The notes under the pieces: model-generated
What the model was told of the DNA's origin: nothing
Databases searched by the model: none
What the model saw: the letters and a program-made list of their open reading frames with translations, nothing else
Made by a program: the position numbers and the translations under genes
Assembly (NCBI RefSeq): GCF_037201975.1
Contig: NZ_CP147520.1
Coordinates: 620,001-684,000, forward strand
DNA length: 64,000 nt
Reading direction: 5' to 3'
DNA from: Streptomyces sp. TG1A-60
GTDB lineage: Bacteria > Actinomycetota > Actinomycetes > Streptomycetales > Streptomycetaceae
Part shown: piece after piece, positions 8,840-16,124 of the stretch
Layout of the letters: every line of letters begins with the position of its first letter
Numbering within the stretch: position 1 is the stretch's first letter

Positions 8840-9928
8840 TCAACCGATCGGCACAGATTTTCCCATTCCATGACCGTGATAGCGCAACAGGAGCATCGCG
8901 GCGTCGTCGTGCGGCGGCCCGGCGGCGTGCCGTACCACGTCCTCACGCAACGCGTCCAGCGCGCCGTGCGGGTCGGGCTCCCGCAGCAGGTGGGCACGGT
9001 CGGCGAGCGGGTAGAACGCGTCGTGCTCGTCACGGGCCTCGGTGACACCGTCGGTGTACAGCAGCAACTGCTCGCCGGGCCCGAACGACACCAGGTACGG
9101 CTTCGGGCCGTCGCTTCCGTTGCCGCCCAGCCCGAGGGGCAGCGCGTAGGAGGGCGGCTGCGGGAAGTCGGCGGTGCCGTCCCGGCGCAGGCGCATCGGG
9201 GCCGGATGGCCGTAGTTGAGGAAGACGGCCTCATGGCCGGAGCCGATCTCGGCGAGGATCGCGGTGACGAACTTCTCCCCCTCCAGCTCCCGTGCCACAC
9301 TGCGCTCCAACCGCTCACCGAGCCCCACCAGGTCGGGTTCGTCATGGGCGGCTTCCCGGAAGGCTCCGAGCACCACGGCGGCCGTCTCGACCGCGGCCAG
9401 CCCCTTGCCCTGGACATCACCGACGATCACCCGGACACCGTGCGGCGAGGCCACCACCTCGTACAGGTCGCCTCCGATGCGGGCTTCGGCGACGGCGGAG
9501 GTGTACGACACCGCCACCCGCAGCGGACCGGCCGTCAGGGGCACGGGCCGCAGCAGCACCCGCTGGGCGACCTCGGCGATCGAACGGACGTCGGCCAGCT
9601 CGGTCTCCCGGCGCGAACGCGTCACGGCGGCGGCGACACCCACGCCGGTGACACCTGCCACCGACCCGAGGGCCGCGAAGCCCCGGAGCTCCTCGAACTG
9701 TCCGTTGTACAGTCCGAGCCCCACGCACAGCAGCAGCGCCACCGCCCCGGTCGCGGCCGTCCGCCGCCATCCCCCGACCAGGCCGGAGAAGGCCGGCCCG
9801 AGCGACACCAGCGGCAACAGCCCCACCCCGGGCCCGGCCGCGACATCGACGACTGCCACCACCGCCATCACCGCACCCGGCATCCAGGACAGGAGCCGGC
9901 CACCGGGCGGCACTCTCTTCTCGGTCAT
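8840..9928 (-). CDS. Membrane-anchored PP2C-type (SpoIIE-like) serine phosphatase
   Basis: 362 residues from an ATG at 9928 with CTGGAG 6 nt upstream. The first ~125 residues hold four hydrophobic segments (for example GAVMAVVAVVDVAAGPGVG and AATGAVALLLCVGLGLY). The rest is a PP2C/SpoIIE domain with metal-binding signatures GGDLYEVV, VGDVQGKG, YTDGVTEARDE and HDDAAMLLL. Such enzymes dephosphorylate anti-sigma-factor antagonists in partner-switching pathways; no partner gene is visible here. It precedes marR on the same strand. A variant of the MarR palindrome lies ~60-80 nt upstream of its start. Confidence 0.87.
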   Translation of the reverse strand: MTEKRVPPGGRLLSWMPGAVMAVVAVVDVAAGPGVGLLPLVSLGPAFSGLVGGWRRTAATGAVALLLCVGLGLYNGQFEELRGFAALGSVAGVTGVGVAAAVTRSRRETELADVRSIAEVAQRVLLRPVPLTAGPLRVAVSYTSAVAEARIGGDLYEVVASPHGVRVIVGDVQGKGLAAVETAAVVLGAFREAAHDEPDLVGLGERLERSVARELEGEKFVTAILAEIGSGHEAVFLNYGHPAPMRLRRDGTADFPQPPSYALPLGLGGNGSDGPKPYLVSFGPGEQLLLYTDGVTEARDEHDAFYPLADRAHLLREPDPHGALDALREDVVRHAAGPPHDDAAMLLLRYHGHGMGKSVPIG

Positions 9929-9986
9929 GGCGTACTCCAGCGGTGTCGCGACACTGTAGAGCCGCCCTGACAGGCGCCCCTCCCTC

Positions 9987-10007
9987 ACCTTTAGGCTATG
10001 CAAAGGT
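9987..10007. promoter_or_regulatory. Imperfect palindrome containing the ATGCAA half-site
   Basis: ACCTTT (9987-9992) and AAAGGT (10002-10007) flank AGGCTATGC; ATGCAA is intact at 9998-10003 but the left half-site is degenerate. It lies in the divergent promoter region between the PP2C gene and the nitroreductase gene. Possibly a weak third MarR site. Confidence 0.3.
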
Positions 10008-10089
10008 TGACCGGCCCGTGCGGCTCTCACCCCGGCCCTTTACCCAATCGAGGCCGGTGGTCGACATTTCCCTGCCCGAGGAGGCCACG

Positions 10090-10596
10090 ATGACTCAGCA
10101 GGACACCCCTGCCCCGCACCGCCCCCAACTCCCTTCCGGATGGCGGCGCTTCGCCCTACGCCTGCCGATCCGCCTGTTCCGCGCGGGCCTGGGTCCGCTC
10201 TTCGGCAGTCGGTTCCTCCTGCTGCACCACACGGGGCGCGTCACCGGAGCCGACCACCACGCGGTCCTGGAGGTGGTGGCCCACGATCCGGCGTGCGGCA
10301 GTTGGACGGTGGCGTCGGGCTTCGGACCGCAGGCGGACTGGTACCGCAACCTGCGCCGCCTGCCGCAGACCGTCATCCAGGTGGGCAATCGCCACCACGC
10401 TGTCACCGCCCGCTTCCTGCCTCCGGAGGACGGCTCCGAGGTCATGGCCCACTACGCGGCGGCGCGTCCGCGGACCGCCCGCCGGCTGTGCGCGTTCACG
10501 GGGCTCACGGCGGACGGCAGTACCGCGTCGTTCCACGAAGCGGGCAGGGCCATCCCGTTCGTACGACTCGACGCCGCCGGACACCACCTGCCCTGA
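10090..10596 (+). CDS. Deazaflavin (F420)-dependent nitroreductase-family protein
   Basis: 168 residues; the ATG at 10090 has GAGGAGG 5 nt upstream. It has the compact split-barrel pattern of the Ddn-like nitroreductase/F420 family, with a basic N-terminal helix (LPIRLFRAGLGPLFGSRFLL), the LLHHTGRVTG motif, ASGFGPQADWYRNLR and a C-terminal FVRL strand. Members reduce quinones or nitro compounds with F420H2, although many homologues lack a tested substrate. It is divergent from the PP2C-marR pair and flanked by both the variant and a perfect MarR-type palindrome, suggesting a redox- or ligand-responsive regulon. Confidence 0.82.
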   Translation: MTQQDTPAPHRPQLPSGWRRFALRLPIRLFRAGLGPLFGSRFLLLHHTGRVTGADHHAVLEVVAHDPACGSWTVASGFGPQADWYRNLRRLPQTVIQVGNRHHAVTARFLPPEDGSEVMAHYAAARPRTARRLCAFTGLTADGSTASFHEAGRAIPFVRLDAAGHHLP

Positions 10597-10919
10597 CGGC
10601 AGGGCGGGCGCGCTCTCCTCAAAAGACGTCCCGAACCACTGGCGATCTGATTTTGCATCATGCAATGATTGCTCCGGGGGCGAGCCGACGGCCGTCAGCC
10701 GTCCGGCGCCCGGGAGTGACGTCGGCACGGTTTCACGGCAGAGGACGGCACACCGGCCGTCGGCGGACTCCCTCCTTTTCCGTCCTCTCCCGGCCCCGCC
10801 GTCTCTTCCTGTCTCCCTGTCCGCAGCGGTCTTTGGCAACGCGTCACCGCACACTCCCGGGACCAGTGCCGGGGACCGAGGACCGCAAGGCCCGCGAACA
10901 GCAAGGAGGCGAGAGGACC
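10597..10919. other. Intergenic region with MarR-type palindrome
   Basis: A 323-nt gap. It contains the perfect palindrome at 10653-10665. I see no open frame with convincing codon use in the rest. Confidence 0.5.
10653..10665. promoter_or_regulatory. Palindrome TTGCAT-C-ATGCAA, candidate MarR operator (copy 2)
   Basis: The same 6-1-6 palindrome as at 8190-8202, differing only in the central base. It lies 57 nt after the nitroreductase stop and about 255 nt upstream of the next plus-strand start. Confidence 0.55.
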
Positions 10920-11429
10920 GTGGTCACCCGAGGGGCGAACAGCGGTGGGGTGCCGGATGACGGGGACGGCGGCCCGTCCATACCGGAGGAGGTCTGGCAG
11001 AGGTTCCTCTCGGACAGCGACCCCGCCATCCGGGCCTCCGCCCCCAGAGAACCCTCCGCGCGGGAGCGCGCGCTGGGGCAGAGCTCCCCGCCAACGGACG
11101 CGGACGAGATGGCACGGCGTGCGCGCCGCCCCTACTCCCCGGCCCCGCAGGAGGAGACGGAGGCCGTCGGTGAGCTGTGGCATCCGGAAGAGGCGTGGAC
11201 CCGTCGGGCATGGCGGGGCCTGGACGGCCGCGCGAGATCCCGGCGCGTCTGCCGCGCGATCGGCACGGCTGCCGCGATCACCCTGGCCCTGGCCGCCTGG
11301 TCCCTGCTGTCCACCAGAGCGGGCACATCGCCTGACGGACCAAGTGACACCACCGTGCAGCGACTGGAGAGCACGCCTCAGGCGGACCGCCTTCCGGATC
11401 CGGACCCGGCGAACGGCCCGTGGCCGTGA
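10920..11429 (+). CDS. Hypothetical single-pass membrane protein
   Basis: 169 residues from a GTG at 10920, with AAGGAGG 10 nt upstream. The N-terminal ~115 residues are acidic and charged (PSIPEEVWQRFLSDSDPAIR), without a signal peptide. A single hydrophobic segment near residue 125 (AIGTAAAITLALAAWSLL) leaves a short Thr/Pro-rich tail outside. The Trp-rich cytoplasmic part suggests a protein-interaction role; no family is recognised. High GC3 and a good ribosome site support it being a real gene. Confidence 0.65.
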   Translation: MVTRGANSGGVPDDGDGGPSIPEEVWQRFLSDSDPAIRASAPREPSARERALGQSSPPTDADEMARRARRPYSPAPQEETEAVGELWHPEEAWTRRAWRGLDGRARSRRVCRAIGTAAAITLALAAWSLLSTRAGTSPDGPSDTTVQRLESTPQADRLPDPDPANGPWP

Positions 11430-11571
11430 GGCACCGGGGCGAGACTGACGGGCGATGCCGCCGGTCGATCTCGGAACCCGCGGTGTTGTCGACGCCCGCT
11501 TCGACACGTGAGTGGCCCGCACGGGGCTTGCCGTTGCTCGCCCATGACCCGCTCTCCGGGCGCTGAACGGG

Positions 11572-11594
11572 CGGGCCGGGCGATGGCCGGCCCG
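11572..11594. terminator. Hairpin between convergent genes
   Basis: CGGGCCGG (11572-11579) and CCGGCCCG (11587-11594) form an 8-bp stem with a 7-nt loop. It lies between the plus-strand gene ending at 11429 and the kinase gene ending at 11693, and is plausible as a bidirectional terminator. Confidence 0.4.
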
Positions 11595-11692
11595 TGCCGA
11601 GCGGCACATCCCGGCGGACTCGTCCAGGCTGCGAGCGGAGCGCGGACCGGACCGCGTTCGTAGGGCTCCGCCGGAGCGTGGCGCCGACCGCT

Positions 11693-12805
11693 TCAGTACG
11701 CCGCCGCGGGCAGCACGACCTCGAAGCGGCAGCCGCCGGGGATGTTGTGGACCGTGGCGCGGCCCTCGTGGGCCTCCACGATGCCGCGGACGATGGCCAG
11801 GCCGAGCCCGGCGCCCGCCGGAGGCGTGCGCGCGTGGGTGCCGCGCCAACCGGTGTCGAAGACGCGGGGCAGGTCCTCCTCGGGGATGCCGCCGCAGCTG
11901 TCCGTCACGGACAGCACCACGCCGTCGCGCGAGCGTTCGGCGGCGACCATGACGGTGCCGTCGGCAGGGGTCCGCCGGATCGCGTTGACCAGGAGGTTGC
12001 CCAGCACGCGGCTCATCTCCCTGCCGTCCACCTCCACCGGTAGCGGCTCGACGCGGTCCCCGACAAGGCGCACCCCGTGTTCGTGGGCCAGCGGATACAC
12101 CCCGGCGAGGGCGTCGCCGACCAGGTCGTAGACGGACATCCGGGACGGTGACAGGGCCAGCGCGCCGGCGTGGATGCGGGAGAGTTCGAAGAGGTCGCCG
12201 ACCATGTCGTTGAGGCGTTCGACCTCGGTGCGGATCTGGCGCAGGTAGCGGCCGGGGTCGGTGGCGACGCCGTCCTCCAGCGCCTCGGCCATCGCGCGCA
12301 GGCCCGCGAGCGGGGTGCGCAGATCGTGCGAGATCCAGGCGACGAGTTCCCTGCGGGAGGACTCAAGGGCGCGCTCACGCTCCCGGGACTCGGCCAGCTT
12401 CGCACTGGTGGCCTGCAACTCGCGGCTGAGCGCGGCGAGTTCGGCGGTAACCGCACCGTGGGGCGCGGTGAAGTCGCCGCCGTCACCGAAGGAGCGGGCC
12501 GCGAGGGTGAGTTCGTGGCTGCGGGCGACCACCCAGCGGCCCAGCAGCAGCGCGGTGGCCAGGGAGACGACGGCCGCCATCGCGACCACCGTCGTGACCA
12601 CGGTCAGGTCGTGCGCGGACAGGAACATCGCCCACGCCACGACCAGCGTGCCCGCGAGCATCGCGGTCACGGCGACAGCGGCCACGACGGTGAGTGAGGT
12701 GGTCAGTGAGCGGCGGCGCAGCAGCCACAGTGTTCCCGCGCCGAGCAGCCCGGCCGCGCCGGCGCCGAGAAGGGCGTACAGGGCGATGAGGAGGATTTCG
12801 CGCAT
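11693..12805 (-). CDS. Two-component sensor histidine kinase
   Basis: 370 residues; the ATG at 12805 starts 2 nt after the response-regulator stop. Two or three transmembrane segments at the N-terminus are followed by a HAMP-like linker. The HisKA helix has SHDLRTPLAG with phospho-acceptor His near residue 160. The HATPase domain shows N box NLLVNAIRRTP, G1 DSCGGIPEEDLPRVFD and G2 GAGLGLAIV. The extracellular loop is short, so the signal may be sensed in or near the membrane. Translational coupling makes it the partner of the preceding regulator. Confidence 0.92.
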   Translation of the reverse strand: MREILLIALYALLGAGAAGLLGAGTLWLLRRRSLTTSLTVVAAVAVTAMLAGTLVVAWAMFLSAHDLTVVTTVVAMAAVVSLATALLLGRWVVARSHELTLAARSFGDGGDFTAPHGAVTAELAALSRELQATSAKLAESRERERALESSRRELVAWISHDLRTPLAGLRAMAEALEDGVATDPGRYLRQIRTEVERLNDMVGDLFELSRIHAGALALSPSRMSVYDLVGDALAGVYPLAHEHGVRLVGDRVEPLPVEVDGREMSRVLGNLLVNAIRRTPADGTVMVAAERSRDGVVLSVTDSCGGIPEEDLPRVFDTGWRGTHARTPPAGAGLGLAIVRGIVEAHEGRATVHNIPGGCRFEVVLPAAAY

Positions 12806-12807
12806 GA

Positions 12808-13563
12808 TCACGCCTCGCCCTGGCCGGAGGTGCCGGTCGGATCGAAGCGGTAGCCCACGCCCCACACCGTCTGGATCAGACGGGGCCGGGCGGGATCGTC
12901 CTCGACCTTGTTGCGCAGCCGCCGGACGTGGACCGTGACCGTCGACAGGTCACCGAAGTCCCACCCCCACACCTCCCGCATCAGGTCCTCGCGGCTGTAG
13001 GCCCGCCCCGGATGACGGAGGAAGAACGCCAGGAGGTCGAACTCCCGGAGAGTGAGGGCCAGTTCGGCACCGTTCTTGGCGGCGCGGCGCGCGGACGGGT
13101 CGACGGTGAGGCCGGCCGCGCCGAGGGACCGCGTGCCCGCGAGGGGCCTCGTGCGGCGCATTACGGACTCCACCCGCAGGACCAGCTCGCGGGGGCTGAA
13201 CGGCTTGGTGACGTAGTCGTCCGCGCCCACCTCCAGGCCCATGATGCGGTCGTCCTCGTCGCCGCGGGCGGTGAGCATGATGACCGGGACGGGGCCGCGT
13301 GCACGCAGCCGACGGCACACCTCCAGGCCGTCCATGCCGGGCAGCATCAGATCGAGTACGACCAGGTCCGGCCAGTGCGCGGCGGCGCCGTTGAGGGCGG
13401 CCGGTCCGTCACCGGCCCGGTCCACGACGTACCCGGCGCGATCGAGGTAGCCCGAGACGACCTCCGCGACCGTGGGGTCGTCGTCGACAACGAGGACGCG
13501 GGCGCCCGCGGTCCCTCGGTCGGCGTAAGCGTCCGCCGCCGACTCGTACGAGTGCTGTTCCAT
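12808..13563 (-). CDS. OmpR/PhoB-family response regulator
   Basis: 251 residues from an ATG at 13563. The receiver domain has the acidic pair in VLVVDDDP, phospho-acceptor Asp71 in VVLDLMLPGMDG, Thr in MLTARGD and Lys120 in VTKPFSPRE. The C-terminal winged helix ends with STVTVHVRRLRNKVEDDP and QTVWGVGYRF. An N-terminal extension of ~20 residues precedes the receiver. It is divergent from a glycosyltransferase operon across a 125-nt promoter region that contains an inverted repeat and CGTAAG-type repeats, so it probably controls that operon and its own. Confidence 0.92.
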   Translation of the reverse strand: MEQHSYESAADAYADRGTAGARVLVVDDDPTVAEVVSGYLDRAGYVVDRAGDGPAALNGAAAHWPDLVVLDLMLPGMDGLEVCRRLRARGPVPVIMLTARGDEDDRIMGLEVGADDYVTKPFSPRELVLRVESVMRRTRPLAGTRSLGAAGLTVDPSARRAAKNGAELALTLREFDLLAFFLRHPGRAYSREDLMREVWGWDFGDLSTVTVHVRRLRNKVEDDPARPRLIQTVWGVGYRFDPTGTSGQGEA

Positions 13564-13615
13564 ACGGCCAGCCTCGCACTGCGCGCACCTCCGCGTCGCC
13601 GTCCCGTCGTGCGCG

Positions 13616-13633
13616 AACACGAACGTCCGTGTT
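13616..13633. promoter_or_regulatory. Inverted repeat in the divergent regulator/GT2 promoter region
   Basis: AACACG (13616-13621) and CGTGTT (13628-13633) flank AACGTC. Overlapping it, CGTCCG (13624) and CGTAAG (13635) are 11 nt apart, the spacing of OmpR-family direct repeats. It is a candidate response-regulator binding site. Confidence 0.4.
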
Positions 13634-13673
13634 TCGTAAGGAGCAGAAGTCCGGTATGCGCCGTTCGCGTTCG

Positions 13674-13679
13674 TAGGGT
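13674..13679 (+). promoter_or_regulatory. -10 element TAGGGT, leaderless-type promoter of the GT2 gene
   Basis: TAGGGT ends 6 nt before a GTG (13686) that is immediately followed by ATG (13689). This places the transcription start at or next to the first codon. Confidence 0.4.
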
Positions 13680-13688
13680 GAGGTCGTG

Positions 13689-14417
13689 ATGACCTCTTCC
13701 GTACCCGAGGACGTCGATGTCGTCCTCCCCTGTCTGAACGAGGCCGAAGCCCTTCCGTGGGTAATCGACCGTATGCCTCCCGGTTGGCGCGCCCTCGTCG
13801 TGGACAACGGCTCCACCGACGGCTCGCCCGACATCGCCCGCGAACTCGGCGCGACCGTCGTCCACGAGGCCCGGCGCGGCTTCGGCGCCGCCTGCCATGC
13901 GGGGCTGACCGCCGCGACGGCCGAGATCGTGTGCTTCTGCGACTGCGACGCCTCGCTGGATCCGGCCCTGCTCGTGCCGTTCGTACGCGAAGTGCGCGGC
14001 GGCGAGGCCGATCTGGTGCTCGGGCGGCGTCGGCCGCAGGGCCGGGGCGCCTGGCCCGCGCACGCGCGGGCCGGGAACCTCGCGCTCTCTGTGATGCTGC
14101 GCCGACGTACCGGCCTGCGCCTGCACGACCTCGGTCCCCTGCGTGCCGCGCGCCGCGAGGCACTGCTCGGCCTGGACCTGACCGACCGGCGCAGCGGCTA
14201 CCCGTTGCAGATGGTCGTGCGGGCCGCCGACGCGGGCTGGCGGGTGACCGAGCACGACGTCCCGTATCTGCCGAGGTCCGGTGTCTCGAAGGTGACGGGC
14301 ACCTGGCGCGGCACCTGGCAGGCGGTACGCGACATGAGCCGCGTCCTGGCCCAGGCGCCCGCCGCGCCCGCCGCGCCCACGGCGCAGCCCGAGACGCAGC
14401 GGGGGAACCGCCGATGA
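13689..14417 (+). CDS. Family 2 glycosyltransferase
   Basis: 242 residues from ATG 13689; the adjoining GTG at 13686 is an alternative, favoured if the mRNA is leaderless. It has GT-A features: DVVLPCLNEAEALPWVI at the N-terminus, VVDNGSTDGS, a DxD-type FCDCDAS and a downstream PLQMVVRAADAGW/EHDVPYLPR segment. Such enzymes transfer sugar from a nucleotide or polyprenyl donor, often to polyprenyl phosphate. No C-terminal membrane helices are seen. It overlaps the next gene by ATGA and heads a three-gene operon with the DUF2064 and methyltransferase genes. Confidence 0.87.
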   Translation: MTSSVPEDVDVVLPCLNEAEALPWVIDRMPPGWRALVVDNGSTDGSPDIARELGATVVHEARRGFGAACHAGLTAATAEIVCFCDCDASLDPALLVPFVREVRGGEADLVLGRRRPQGRGAWPAHARAGNLALSVMLRRRTGLRLHDLGPLRAARREALLGLDLTDRRSGYPLQMVVRAADAGWRVTEHDVPYLPRSGVSKVTGTWRGTWQAVRDMSRVLAQAPAAPAAPTAQPETQRGNRR

Positions 14418-15031
14418 CCACCCTGCTCGTCATCGCCAAGGAACCCCGGCCGGGACGGGTGAAGACCCGGCTCACTCCGCCGTTCACGCCCGAGGAGGCC
14501 GCGGCGCTCGCCGAAGCGGCCCTCACGGACACCCTGCGCACGGTTGCCGCCACACCCGCTACGCGCCGGGTCCTGGTCCTCGACGGGACGGCCGGGCCCT
14601 GGCTGCCGCCCGGCTTCGACGTGGTACCGCAGTGCGCGGGCGCTCTCGACGAGAGGCTGGCGGCGGCCTTCGCCGGCTGCGACGGCCCGGCCCTGCTGAT
14701 CGGGATGGACACCCCGCAGGTCACCCCGGACCTGCTCACCGCGGACTTCGACGGGTACGACGCCTGCCTCGGTCCGGCCGACGACGGCGGCTTCTGGGCG
14801 CTCGGCCTGGCGGAGCCGGATCCCGATCTGCTGCGCGGGGTCCCGATGTCGACGCCCGCCACCGGCGCCGTCCAGCGCGACCGCCTGGCCACCGCGGGCC
14901 TGCGGGCGCGCGAGTTGCCGCGGCTGCGGGACGTGGACACGGCCGCCGACGCCGAAGCGGTCGCCGCCCTGGCGCCGCACGGCCGCTTCGCCGCGGAACT
15001 GGCCCGACTGCGCACGGCAGGCCGCCGATGA
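14414..15031 (+). CDS. DUF2064 (TIGR04282-type) glycosyltransferase-like protein
   Basis: 205 residues; ATG overlaps the previous stop (ATGA). Family landmarks are LLVIAKEPRPGRVKTRLTPP at the N-terminus, IGMDTPQVTPDLL in the middle and LGPADDGGFWALGL, a nucleotidyl/glycosyltransferase GT-A fold. Relatives occur beside GT2 enzymes in sugar-lipid and arsenosugar-type clusters. The exact donor and acceptor are unknown. It overlaps the methyltransferase start. Confidence 0.82.
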   Translation: MTTLLVIAKEPRPGRVKTRLTPPFTPEEAAALAEAALTDTLRTVAATPATRRVLVLDGTAGPWLPPGFDVVPQCAGALDERLAAAFAGCDGPALLIGMDTPQVTPDLLTADFDGYDACLGPADDGGFWALGLAEPDPDLLRGVPMSTPATGAVQRDRLATAGLRARELPRLRDVDTAADAEAVAALAPHGRFAAELARLRTAGRR

Positions 15032-15807
15032 GCACAGCGCATGAGGTGATGACGCGGGACACCTCCGAGCACAACTGGTCCGCCGACCCCTACGCCGACG
15101 CCCTGCGGGCCGGCCGCGGACCGCTCTTCCTGCGCCGCAGCGACGGCTGGCTGCTGCCGCTGGACGTCGAGCGGTGGTGCGGGCGGGCCGACGCCGTGGA
15201 CCGGCAGGTCCTGGACCGGTGTGAGGGTGCCGTCCTCGACGTCGGGTGCGGGCCGGGAAGGATGGTGACGGAACTCGCCGCCCGGGGTCGGACCACGCTC
15301 GGCGTCGACGTCAGCGAGGCCGCCGTCGCCCACACCCTGGGCCTCGGCGGACCGGCCCTGCGGCGCTCGGTCTTCGAACCCCTGCCGGGCGAGGGCCGCT
15401 GGAACACCGCCCTGCTCCTGGACGAAAATCTCGGCATCGGCGGCGACCCACGCGCCCTCCTCCACAGACTGGCCCAACTCCTGGTGCCCGGCGGCCTGTT
15501 GATCGTCGAAACGGTCCCGGCCGACGTGGACGAACGCGCCGACGTCCGCATCGTGCGCGGCACCGACACGCGGGGCGCCACCGGGCCCGCGTTCCCCTGG
15601 GCCCGGCTCGGCACCCCGGCGCTGCTGCGGTACGCCCGCCCGCTGGGCTGGCGGGCGGTCGATCAGTGGTCGGCAGGTGGCCGCTGCTTCGCCTCCCTGC
15701 GCAGCCGCAGCGCCAACAGCAGGGCGGCACCGCCGAACAGCGCGGCGGTGATCAGCAGCCACCGAGTGAGGAAGCCGTCGGCGGACAGTCCGGTGGCCGA
15801 CTCATAG
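15028..15807 (+). CDS. SAM-dependent class I methyltransferase
   Basis: 259 residues as annotated; ATG overlaps the previous stop. Motif I is VLDVGCGPGRMVTELAARG, followed by GVDVSEAAV and a LLVPGGLLIVETVP post-motif. The conserved fold ends near GGRCFASL (about residue 222). The last ~35 residues run antisense to the 3' end of the opposite membrane-protein gene, giving a 145-bp tail-to-tail coding overlap. The substrate is unknown; third gene of the GT2 operon. Confidence 0.82.
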   Translation: MSTAHEVMTRDTSEHNWSADPYADALRAGRGPLFLRRSDGWLLPLDVERWCGRADAVDRQVLDRCEGAVLDVGCGPGRMVTELAARGRTTLGVDVSEAAVAHTLGLGGPALRRSVFEPLPGEGRWNTALLLDENLGIGGDPRALLHRLAQLLVPGGLLIVETVPADVDERADVRIVRGTDTRGATGPAFPWARLGTPALLRYARPLGWRAVDQWSAGGRCFASLRSRSANSRAAPPNSAAVISSHRVRKPSADSPVADS

Positions 15808-16124
15808 CGGTCCGCGACCCGGCCGCTGATCAGCGGGAACCACACCAGCAGCAGCAGCCCGGACAGGGCCGCCGGCACCCGGACGTACAGCGTCCACTCC
15901 CGGCGGCCCACGGCACCGAGCACACCGGTGACGGCCCGGTCCACGGCCGCGTACAGCGGCAGGAACACCAGGTCGTGCAGGACGGCCGCGCCCACGAACC
16001 ACAGCGTCACCCCGAGCGGGTCCCCGGACAGCAGACGCACGCCCGCGTACCCCGCGAGCGCGAACGAGCAGGCCAGGAGCAGAATCAGCAAGGGACTTCC
16101 CAGCGGCGGGAACGCTCTGCGCAT
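15663..16124 (-). CDS. Small polytopic membrane protein coupled to the molybdoenzyme
   Basis: 153 residues; ATG at 16124 overlaps the molybdoenzyme stop (TGATG). About four hydrophobic helices are visible: PLLILLLACSFALAGYAGV, GVTLWFVGAAVLHDLVFLPL, LSGLLLLVWFPLI and LLITAALFGGAALLLALRL. No family is recognised. Its coupling suggests a role with the molybdoenzyme, such as anchoring or electron transfer; there is no CxxCH motif. Its 3' end overlaps the convergent methyltransferase gene. Confidence 0.75.
   Translation of the reverse strand: MRRAFPPLGSPLLILLLACSFALAGYAGVRLLSGDPLGVTLWFVGAAVLHDLVFLPLYAAVDRAVTGVLGAVGRREWTLYVRVPAALSGLLLLVWFPLISGRVADRYESATGLSADGFLTRWLLITAALFGGAALLLALRLRREAKQRPPADH

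Noticed and set aside
12808..15762. A 984-codon minus-strand frame extending the response regulator upstream
   Set aside because: The extension is antisense to the GT2, DUF2064 and methyltransferase genes. The true start is ATG 13563, just before the receiver domain.
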